Positions 1 through 8,361 of a stretch of DNA of 64,000 nucleotides are shown in pieces. Positions within the stretch are counted from its first letter, which is position 1. The number at the start of each line of letters is the position of its first letter. The notes beneath the pieces were generated by a model, which saw nothing but the letters and a program-made list of their open reading frames with translations, was not told where the DNA came from and did not search any database. Made by a program: the position numbers and the translations under genes. This DNA comes from UBA1181 sp045113275 (lineage in GTDB: Bacteria > Bacteroidota > Bacteroidia > Bacteroidales > Paludibacteraceae), in NCBI GenBank assembly GCA_045113275.1, contig JBGUIU010000323.1, positions 1 through 64,000 of the forward strand. Reading direction: 5' to 3'.

Positions 1-3000
1 TTTTGAGCAAACAGAGATGGCACGGAACTGATATGTCTGGTCGTTAAACAAGTTAGAAGACATTGGGAAAGATACTACCTGACGAGCGCCGTCGATATCT
101 TCCACCATCAGTTTCTTAGCAAGACTCCAGTCGTTGTCACGCTCACCCTTGTATTGCAGACGAATCTCGTTGAAGTTTAAGTAATCCTTCTCGAAATCCT
201 TTACGATCAATTGAAGCGTATCGCCTGTAGAACTGTTCATTGTTCTGTCATCGATTTGAAGTGTCAATGGAGAACAGCTAGGAACGAATTCAACAGAGAG
301 ATATATGGTATCTGCAATGACATCCCAGATGTCTGTTCCATCATATTGACAGTTGGAAGCCAAGACAACAGCGATGCTATCGTACTTCATGATATCGGTA
401 CGAGTCTGTTTGATTTGAAGATTCTTATGAGTAGTCTCCAACGCATTAACCAAAATCTGACGAGCAGTAGCGAACGCTACACCATCGATAGACAAGGCAG
501 CACCATAAGGATTTGTTTCATCTACTACATACATTCTAAACCATACGTTTTCATCGGTTTCAGACAAGTTGTCAAGATTCAACGTGAAGTTAGCAGCAGA
601 ACCACTTGGAATGTTGATAATCTTTTGAGCTTCTAGATTATTCTCACCTACAGTGATTCTTGGCATTTCAATCTGCATGGTCTTGGTAGCCAATGTGTGT
701 TTGCCAGGCTCATAGAAGCGAGTCTTCTTTTCATCTTCATAAGGACAAGATGTCTGACCTGCACGAGTATAGAAGATTGGTCCGAAGCCATCAGGAGCTT
801 GGAATACATCTACGCTCAAGGCATCATCGTCACCGTCTTCAACTAATGAGAAGCCGACAGTTGTACAGTTTTCAGTCTCAGATGATTCTTCGAATGCTTC
901 TGTACCACCTTGTTTAGTTTGTAGTTCACATTCAAAACCTACTCCGCAGATTGCGAATCCTGATTTTCCTCCAACGACTGCTAATCCTTGAGTATTGGTT
1001 GCATCGGTAGAAGATACAGTACCACATCGTTCAACAGACTCTTCGATGCTTGTTCCAGAATCGAAAGAAACATTCTTTACCTTCCAACCATACTTCTTAG
1101 TATCGTAGAACAATGTGAAGTTCCGATTGTCTTTAGGAGTTGATAAATACTTTTCATATTCAGAACGGCTAATTGAATAACCATCTAGAATATTGTTGAT
1201 CATAGCTTTGTTTGAACCATAATCAGCATATTTGATAGCTCCACCCTTTGTGTTAAACCAGAATGTAGAGTCCAACTTAACGTAGTGTTGAACATAAGGA
1301 TCGAACAATAAGAAAGTCGTATTTTCCAACATCTTGGCTTCTTCGATCTTTTTAGCAGCTAAGTTGTATTCAGCTTCGTTATAATCAGTTAATGTTTCAA
1401 TCGCTTTAACTTTAGCTTGCTCATTATATGCTAACTGATCTTTCCAAAGTTTGATTTGCAAGTTGAAGTAACCGATGGTATCAGTATAGTTATTCTTGTC
1501 GTAAGGAATACAGATGTAAGATCCTTCCGAACCGAAATCTTTATCGTTCTTATTTTTAGTTGTGATGTAGATTGTCTTGTCGGAATTGTTTTTGTAATCT
1601 TTGTTGTATTCTGCTTTGGATACCTTCTTTAAAAGTGAATTACGAGTCATTTCCAAATTTGGAATCAATACATTCTCAATGTAGTTTTGAGTGTATTTGA
1701 ATTGAGTCGTGAACTCTTCACCCAAGCTGATGGCCTCCACCATATCGATTGAATAATTACCTTCTTCATCTTTTACAGGAGCAACCTTACGACATTTGCC
1801 CATGATGATGTTGGTAGCAGAACCAATATACACGTCACCATCTTCACCTACGTAATCAGGAGCATCTGATGTGCTGATGGTTTCTGTTGTGGTGAGTTTG
1901 TATGTATTTGTTCTTTCATGCGTGCTGTTGTAGCTAATTTCCATACCAGCTGTAATGTCAGCTTTAGAAGTGTTTTCTGTGATAATAGCTAATCCTAAAC
2001 CAGCAGCAGTTTTAACTTCAGCTCCTAATTTCAAAGTTATACTAGCAGAATATTCAGAGTTATATTCTGTGGTAATCTTTGATGAAGTGGTAATGGTCTG
2101 ACCTTTCTCTATGTAAGCAGAAGAACCAGTTCCAGGAGGGTCTCTCAATACATATAACACTTTGTCTGGTCCAGAGGTGATGAAGTTACTTCCAGAAGAA
2201 AGTCCACCCGTTACAATACCAGAGAATTTGTTGTTTTGAGCCCATTCATACGTTGCGTCACCATATTCAAAATTGATGTTCATTCCTAATGTGTATGGTT
2301 CCACAATGTTAGGGAAGGTTGCCATGAAGGAGTAATCGACATAACCCATAGAATCAGCTGTCAATGAGCTGTTTGCCGTTTCCATCACTTGACCGGCTTT
2401 AACCTCGTTGCCTTTTTCGTCTGCTCCATCTGTGGTTGCTACCATGGTAGCTCCTAAACTGTTAGACACAGATATAGAGGCACCTTGTAAAGGTATCTTA
2501 ACAGTACGTTCGATGTTTGAACCGTTGGCTATGCTATCATAGTTAGAATAAGGTTCATACAAATACATCTTGTGGTCGTATTTCTTTCCTTGAGTATATA
2601 TAGGATAACCCAATGTATATGTAATCTTGCCTGTTGTAGAATCCAAGCTATACAAAGGAATGGTATCAGATATTCCAGTTGCATCATCTTTGATAATGTA
2701 TTCTTTATCTCCGAAGGCACCGTCTGGTGTACTCAAGGATGTCAACTCTAAGACAGGATTTGAACGATAAATCAGATCCAATGCATATAGATAATCGAAT
2801 GTAGCAGTGTCACCTTCGCTTACTACGAGAGAATCTGTTTGAGTTTGTAGAGATCCGCTACCAAACAAGATTGCTTCAATATTCTCTGTTGAGAAGGCGA
2901 TGTCTGGATTGTTATCTACTTTTACACTCTTGACTTTGTAATCAACAGGAGGAAGGGAAACTGCAAATTCTCCAGTGGCACTATCTGTATGAATAATGAT

Positions 3001-6000
3001 AGAACGAGAAGAAGGCGTGTCATATTTTCCTGTTGTAGCTGTTGAATTAATAGAATCAGAAGGATTACCATACGTACGAATTGCTGTAGGATCCAAATTA
3101 AATTGAGATTTTTCACCAAATGTTAATTCGATGGTGGCTTTTCCGATTGTAGCATTACCTGTACCAAATCCGTGAGGTTTCTCGCTTTCAGGAAGACCTC
3201 CAGCTACACGTCCAGTTAATGTGACAAATGTAGAATCAAAGAACTCTATCTGTTCAGATAACTCACGATCAAAGGTGTATTCCAGTAATGAGTTAGAAGG
3301 GAAACGTCCATTGTTAACAAACACATGGTCTTTCATCTTCACTTGGATGTGGTGATCTCCAATAGGTACACTAACTGTAAACTCACCATTAGCATCAGTT
3401 GTGATCATTTCACCATCTTTGCTACATACAACACCATCTACATAGATGTTTGCACCTTCTACAGGGTAGTTAGTGTTATGGTAGGTTACAATACCTGAGA
3501 TAGGGAACGAAGAAACATCTTCGAAATCAACACCAGAGTGAACTAATGAAGAGGCAGAAACGAAACGTGTAGCATATTGAGGTGAGAACTTATGGATACC
3601 TAGACTTGGTATTACCATATAGGTTGTTCCCTCACCTTCAAATGGAATACCGTTGATAGTATAGTTGCCCATTGTATCGGTTACACCAAAGATGCTTAAC
3701 TGACTATCTGTTGGAATATTCTCTGAAGATATGCTACTACCTGCAAATATCTCTCCATGATTGTCATTGGTTACACCAGACGTCTTAGAATAATCGTAAG
3801 CTCTTTTTTGATTTCTGATGCCTTCATCCATTGGCCAATACAATATCAATTTAGATTCTGAACCTGATAGAATTCTGTTGTAATTTGAAAGAATCTCTTG
3901 GTCAGTCAACTCTTTGTCAGAGAAGATTCTGATGTCATCCAAATAACCTTTGAATACCTCTTCGTTTTTGGTGGATTTACCAAATAGCAAAGGATTGGTT
4001 TGTAAAGAATCGTATTCAAGTTTAAAGTCAATGGATTGTATAGTTTTAGATACATTAGTAATCTTACCATACTCATCCGTGCGACGTACTGTGACTTTGT
4101 CTTTTCCGTTATAACTGAAAGTCAAATGAGAGAATTGATTGGCTTCTATAAGTAAAGTAGTCTTTTGTATCTCTGTAGAAGAAGGACCTAATACAGACAC
4201 ATAGTATTCGTTTGAATTCTTTGGTGTAAGGTATAGTCCAAAGTTACTAGGAGATTTAACCAATGGGATATACCTTGCTGCTCTTCCTTGTGCATCAGAA
4301 ATGGATGCATCTGGGTTCACATATAATTGGATAGTCCATGGTTTGTTGAAATATTCAGCACCTTGTTTTTTGTCTATTGGCAATTGTATGCCGGAGCCTG
4401 CTCCATTTACACGAAGAGAATGGAACTGTTTGATGTCGCTATCACTGTTCTTAACGACGGAAACTTTTGCGTTATTGACGGCAGATCCTGTACCATATGT
4501 TACTCGACCTGATATTACACCTAAAGCACGGCAGAATCCATCATCAAATACTTCAACAGGGTCGGTTTCCTGTAATGTCTCTGAACAGATGAAGGAAGAA
4601 GCCACCTTGTATTCATAATATTTGCCAGGTAATGCAGTGTTATCGTCAAAAGCATATACGGTAGCCGTTCCCGATGTGGTGTGAAGTTTCACCCAAGAGT
4701 CATCGGAATTCAGGTCACGACGATAAATGACATATTTGGTTTCGTCCGTACCTGTTTGACGTGCATTCCAAGTCAGTTTTACAGTATTGGAATACGTTCC
4801 TTTGGTAGCTTCCAATGAAAGTACCTGCGACTCAGTTGTCATACTACCAGACTTGGTTGTATCGCTGGAATATTCCAAACCAGAAGGATAGTTTTTATCA
4901 GGGAACAATGATGAAGTGGTCACCTTATAATAGTATGTAGCACAACCGCTTGAAATATCGTAGTCGTCATAATCATAAGTGGCCTCCATATTGCTACCCA
5001 CTTTGGCTATTTCTACAAATTTGCCTTTTGCACCTTCTTTTCTGAAGATCCTAAACTCATGTTGTTTGTCATCTTGGAATTGATCTGAATTCCAATTCAA
5101 TGAGATATGATCTTCGTGACTTGTGATAGATAAATTAATATTGAATTTTCTTTCTAGCTTATTCGGTTGAATAATGAAGCGATCTAAGAAAAGTTGTTTA
5201 ACATCCGACCATGTCTTTGGTACATATTGGAATATATAGGTATATGACACGTCATACAACAAATCTTCACTATGGTCTATGTAAGATGCTTTTCCTCCTT
5301 CAGTTTCGCTGTTTAAGAATGGGTAAGGGAAATCTGTTGATGGATATTCATCTGTGAATTGGCCTTTAGATGGACCCTCGTCTGTTTTGTATCGATAGAT
5401 ATACCAGAAACCATCTACGTCTTTAGCTTGATTGTTGCTCCATGATAATTTAACCTCCTTTGTCCATATATCTGATGAGATAGAAGAGGTGTTAATATAA
5501 GATGACTTATATTGGAAATTATCATTAGAGGCAGTCAAACTGGATTGTTGGTTGCCAGCTATATCTTTCAATGTGAAGTTTGCTCCGGTTATTTTTAGAC
5601 CAGATACATCTTCTGCTTTGTTGATTTTTGTTTTGAATGAAAGTACGTTGGTTCCTGCACCAGAAATGTATTCCAAATCACCTATATTAGAGTATATAAT
5701 ATAAGATGTTTGATTTTGGGTGAAGTTGACTATTTCATTATAACATACGGATACGTATAGTTCATCACCTGATGCGTAAGGGTAAAGGGTATTACATGCC
5801 AATTTTATTGGACTTGGTTTTTGACTATCTACATAACGACATCTCAAGTATAATTCTGCAATTTTACTGTAGTCGTCGCCGTTACCATCGGATCTCCACT
5901 TGACTTGGAATTTATATCCGTAGTCGTTGCAATCGCTGACTCTCTTCCAAAAAGTTCCTCCAGGTTCTCTATACCATCCAGACCATGCATCTTCATAGGT

Positions 6001-6663
6001 GAAGGAATGAATTTGGTTTCCGCCCCAATAGAACCATGCGTGATACCAACCGTTATCTCGGTGCTCTATGCGGAAGTCGGTATAAAATTCATACCACCAA
6101 TCAACCTGTCCTGTCGCTTTTCGATACTGATTTTCACTTGCTGAAATGGCATTTGAAAGATAACATTCTCTCCATACATCATAGTCGTCATTCCACCAGA
6201 AATCACCGCCTAAATTTAAAGTTCTCCAGCCATCGTTATGCGATGTATAAGAGTATGGATTTGTGATTTCTCTAGATGATGCAATGATAGGCTCGCAGAA
6301 AGAGTTCCATGCTTCGAAATAGTACACTCTGTTTACATTGTTACCATACGCATAAATGGACGTTCCTGCTCCGTATTCTTTCATCTTCACTTTTTGCTCA
6401 AAAACGCCATGCTCAAAATACAATCGACCAGCTTTATGATCGAAATGTTGTCCGCCAATAGCTGTACCGTCTAAGGTTCGATAATTTACCCACGTTGCTT
6501 TTGTGGTATCCGATCGGCGGATTGTAAACGTGGTGTCTTTTTCGTTGTAGGTGACGCTAGTGACAATGTCACTATCGGCAGCCCATGAGGTTGCACTCAT
6601 GCCGAACCACATCAGCAGAAGCAACCATGCACTCACAATACGAGTTTTGTTTCCTTTTTTCAT
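1..6663 (-). CDS. Giant multidomain secreted protein (LamG/Fn3-like), 3' end beyond window
   Basis: The minus strand reads open from an ATG at 6663-6661 to the window edge (2,221 codons, checked at several points); the C-terminus lies outside. Residues 1-28 are a signal peptide (MKKGNKTR, then a Leu/Met/Trp core ending SWA-A). A Trp- and Tyr-rich region follows (about 90-230), then fibronectin-III-like segments (about 390-440, 500-600, 605-700). A LamG/concanavalin-like domain spans about 745-940, with the typical late motif GYLDDIRIFSD and ending YWPMDEG. Carboxypeptidase-regulatory-like beta modules lie near 1050-1120 and 1140-1240. A lysine/glutamate-rich, possibly helical stretch lies near 1670-1790. 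The architecture suggests a large cell-surface or secreted structural or adhesive protein. A T9SS sorting domain would be expected at the missing end but cannot be seen. No catalytic motif was recognised. It is transcribed away from the AraC-type gene at 7047. Confidence 0.85.
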   Translation of the reverse strand, partial: MKKGNKTRIVSAWLLLLMWFGMSATSWAADSDIVTSVTYNEKDTTFTIRRSDTTKATWVNYRTLDGTAIGGQHFDHKAGRLYFEHGVFEQKVKMKEYGAGTSIYAYGNNVNRVYYFEAWNSFCEPIIASSREITNPYSYTSHNDGWRTLNLGGDFWWNDDYDVWRECYLSNAISASENQYRKATGQVDWWYEFYTDFRIEHRDNGWYHAWFYWGGNQIHSFTYEDAWSGWYREPGGTFWKRVSDCNDYGYKFQVKWRSDGNGDDYSKIAELYLRCRYVDSQKPSPIKLACNTLYPYASGDELYVSVCYNEIVNFTQNQTSYIIYSNIGDLEYISGAGTNVLSFKTKINKAEDVSGLKITGANFTLKDIAGNQQSSLTASNDNFQYKSSYINTSSISSDIWTKEVKLSWSNNQAKDVDGFWYIYRYKTDEGPSKGQFTDEYPSTDFPYPFLNSETEGGKASYIDHSEDLLYDVSYTYIFQYVPKTWSDVKQLFLDRFIIQPNKLERKFNINLSITSHEDHISLNWNSDQFQDDKQHEFRIFRKEGAKGKFVEIAKVGSNMEATYDYDDYDISSGCATYYYKVTTSSLFPDKNYPSGLEYSSDTTKSGSMTTESQVLSLEATKGTYSNTVKLTWNARQTGTDETKYVIYRRDLNSDDSWVKLHTTSGTATVYAFDDNTALPGKYYEYKVASSFICSETLQETDPVEVFDDGFCRALGVISGRVTYGTGSAVNNAKVSVVKNSDSDIKQFHSLRVNGAGSGIQLPIDKKQGAEYFNKPWTIQLYVNPDASISDAQGRAARYIPLVKSPSNFGLYLTPKNSNEYYVSVLGPSSTEIQKTTLLIEANQFSHLTFSYNGKDKVTVRRTDEYGKITNVSKTIQSIDFKLEYDSLQTNPLLFGKSTKNEEVFKGYLDDIRIFSDKELTDQEILSNYNRILSGSESKLILYWPMDEGIRNQKRAYDYSKTSGVTNDNHGEIFAGSSISSENIPTDSQLSIFGVTDTMGNYTINGIPFEGEGTTYMVIPSLGIHKFSPQYATRFVSASSLVHSGVDFEDVSSFPISGIVTYHNTNYPVEGANIYVDGVVCSKDGEMITTDANGEFTVSVPIGDHHIQVKMKDHVFVNNGRFPSNSLLEYTFDRELSEQIEFFDSTFVTLTGRVAGGLPESEKPHGFGTGNATIGKATIELTFGEKSQFNLDPTAIRTYGNPSDSINSTATTGKYDTPSSRSIIIHTDSATGEFAVSLPPVDYKVKSVKVDNNPDIAFSTENIEAILFGSGSLQTQTDSLVVSEGDTATFDYLYALDLIYRSNPVLELTSLSTPDGAFGDKEYIIKDDATGISDTIPLYSLDSTTGKITYTLGYPIYTQGKKYDHKMYLYEPYSNYDSIANGSNIERTVKIPLQGASISVSNSLGATMVATTDGADEKGNEVKAGQVMETANSSLTADSMGYVDYSFMATFPNIVEPYTLGMNINFEYGDATYEWAQNNKFSGIVTGGLSSGSNFITSGPDKVLYVLRDPPGTGSSAYIEKGQTITTSSKITTEYNSEYSASITLKLGAEVKTAAGLGLAIITENTSKADITAGMEISYNSTHERTNTYKLTTTETISTSDAPDYVGEDGDVYIGSATNIIMGKCRKVAPVKDEEGNYSIDMVEAISLGEEFTTQFKYTQNYIENVLIPNLEMTRNSLLKKVSKAEYNKDYKNNSDKTIYITTKNKNDKDFGSEGSYICIPYDKNNYTDTIGYFNLQIKLWKDQLAYNEQAKVKAIETLTDYNEAEYNLAAKKIEEAKMLENTTFLLFDPYVQHYVKLDSTFWFNTKGGAIKYADYGSNKAMINNILDGYSISRSEYEKYLSTPKDNRNFTLFYDTKKYGWKVKNVSFDSGTSIEESVERCGTVSSTDATNTQGLAVVGGKSGFAICGVGFECELQTKQGGTEAFEESSETENCTTVGFSLVEDGDDDALSVDVFQAPDGFGPIFYTRAGQTSCPYEDEKKTRFYEPGKHTLATKTMQIEMPRITVGENNLEAQKIINIPSGSAANFTLNLDNLSETDENVWFRMYVVDETNPYGAALSIDGVAFATARQILVNALETTHKNLQIKQTRTDIMKYDSIAVVLASNCQYDGTDIWDVIADTIYLSVEFVPSCSPLTLQIDDRTMNSSTGDTLQLIVKDFEKDYLNFNEIRLQYKGERDNDWSLAKKLMVEDIDGARQVVSFPMSSNLFNDQTYQFRAISVCSK

Positions 6664-6705
6664 TTGATTTTAGTTGTTTGTTAGAATTATTAATAATGAA
6701 TGATG

Positions 6706-6736
6706 CAAAGTTATGGCGAGATGATTTTAGTCAATG
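6706..6736 (-). promoter_or_regulatory. Putative Bacteroidota promoter for the giant secreted protein
   Basis: On the minus strand, TAACTTTG (6706-6713) matches the TAnnTTTG -7 box. A weak ATTG-type -33 element lies about 19 nt upstream (6732-6735). It sits about 43 nt before the ATG at 6663. The rest of 6714-6990 is AT-rich with poly-T runs and no gene that I can see. Confidence 0.5.
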
Positions 6737-6992
6737 GTCAATTTGGAAAATCTTTTTGTTAATTTTATATGTATAGGTGACAAATTAACAATTTTTTTAT
6801 ACTGAACAGCATAGAATCATAATTGTGAAAACCGCTTTATTTAAAAGGCTTGTGGGGCGAAATTTTGATATTTTTTTTTTATTGTCAAGTTCCGCTTTGC
6901 AATTTTGGCATAGTCATAATTGTGCAAAAAAAAAGCCATTTTTTTTACAGAAAAACTCTAATAAAAATAGTAACCATTATGAATGAATTTTG

Positions 6993-7000
6993 TACTTTTG
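6993..7000 (+). promoter_or_regulatory. Putative -7 box for the AraC-family gene
   Basis: TACTTTTG fits TAnnTTTG and lies 46 nt upstream of the ATG at 7047. No convincing TTTG -33 box is visible at the right distance, so the promoter may be weak or activator-dependent. Confidence 0.4.
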
Positions 7001-7046
7001 TATTGTATTAAAATGCAACAGAATCATAAATAGAAGCAAATAAAAT

Positions 7047-8219
7047 ATGTTTATAGTTATTGGATTTATTTTGACTGTTTTGGTCAGTGTGGTGAATGGT
7101 GTCAGGCTCGTTGTCAGCAAAGAGGTGCAACAGTCAACCAATACTAAATATAGAATTGCTTGCTATTTTATTGCTTTCGCTTGTTTCGGTTTGGCCATTG
7201 GAAATATAGCGCATATACTTAGAAATGGTTTAGAATATGCGCCTATTGAAGTTTGCTCCATGATATCATTATCAATTTCTGTATTTCAGGCACTTCTGGT
7301 TACGGCAGCTATGGTTATGTTATATACGAATAGAAATGTCGTTGTAAAGAAATTCATAATTCATGCGATACCTTTTTTGCTTTTTTCTGTAGCTTATATT
7401 GTGGCAATTCAGTTTCAAGAAAATCAAAAGTCTGCCAATATTTCTGATTTTATTGCAGCTGCACATTATAACGTACCCTCTGCTATACGACTTTTCTATT
7501 TTATATTTTATATCGTTCAGCTTATTCTGTTCACAATCATCTTTTTTAGAGAACGAAGCCGATATATTAGTTATGCTGTCCCAGCTATTGCAACAGCATC
7601 CAAGGTTATTCGCTTAGAGTGGGTTAAATATGCTTTTCTTGTTGCTTTGTTGGAAGGTATCCTTTCGATAAGTATCATGATTATACCATCTTATGTGACG
7701 GAAATGATATTCCGCGTTGTGACATTCTTATTCTATCTCGTGTTCCCTATTTATTATATTAATTATAGTAGAACATATAACCGTGTGAAGGCAATGTTGG
7801 CTAATACGGAGAATGAAACGTCACATGTTATAGTTGAAGAGAATAATGGCATGGACCAGATATTAACTCGTCTTGTCATGCAAAATAATGAGCTGTTCAA
7901 AAAATGTGAGGCCTATATTGTGCAGGAGAAATGTTATTTGAATCCAGAACTGAAAGTAGAATCTATTGTGACTGAGTTGGGAACGAATCGAACCTATTTA
8001 GCAAATGCCATCAAACAAAATACGGGACAAACCATTGGTGAGTTTATTTTATCTCAACGGTTGAAACATGCACAGGAGATGTTGAGAGACGGACAGTATA
8101 AGAAAGTAAAGATTGAAGATATAGCTATTCGTTCAGGGTTTAATTCCTTGCGTACTTTCCATCGAAATTTTAAAGCCTCTTTTGGTATCACACCTGAGGA
8201 GTATAGAAAAAAATATTAA
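7047..8219 (+). CDS. Membrane-anchored AraC-family transcriptional regulator
   Basis: 390 aa. The N-terminal ~245 residues hold about seven hydrophobic segments (near 3-20, 36-60, 70-95, 103-121, 150-168, 193-213, 221-240), so this half should be embedded in the inner membrane. Residues ~295-390 form an AraC/XylS double helix-turn-helix, with the first helix pair around VESIVTELGTNRTYLANAI and the family signature IAIRSGFNSLRTFHRNFK ending GITPEEYR. The protein probably senses an envelope or small-molecule signal and controls transcription from the membrane. The facing neighbour is the GH95 fucosidase and the divergent neighbour is the giant secreted protein, so either could be a target; that is inference. 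The ATG at 7047 has little Shine-Dalgarno, usual in this phylum. Confidence 0.85.
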   Translation: MFIVIGFILTVLVSVVNGVRLVVSKEVQQSTNTKYRIACYFIAFACFGLAIGNIAHILRNGLEYAPIEVCSMISLSISVFQALLVTAAMVMLYTNRNVVVKKFIIHAIPFLLFSVAYIVAIQFQENQKSANISDFIAAAHYNVPSAIRLFYFIFYIVQLILFTIIFFRERSRYISYAVPAIATASKVIRLEWVKYAFLVALLEGILSISIMIIPSYVTEMIFRVVTFLFYLVFPIYYINYSRTYNRVKAMLANTENETSHVIVEENNGMDQILTRLVMQNNELFKKCEAYIVQEKCYLNPELKVESIVTELGTNRTYLANAIKQNTGQTIGEFILSQRLKHAQEMLRDGQYKKVKIEDIAIRSGFNSLRTFHRNFKASFGITPEEYRKKY

Positions 8220-8361
8220 AGGTGAATTCTATAGATTGTGTGTCGAAGGAATGAAACATTCTCAACATCCATTTATAGAACTCACTTAATGATTATTACA
8301 AGATGGACACAGTCTTTATCTTGCATCGTTCAGATTCTCTTTTGACGAGTATGTTCTCTTG

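Noticed and set aside
211..6776. Several plus-strand frames of 60-140 codons and two minus frames of 63-65 codons in this stretch
   Set aside because: They lie opposite or out of frame with the continuous 2,221-codon minus-strand gene or its promoter region, and show no domain or signal of their own.
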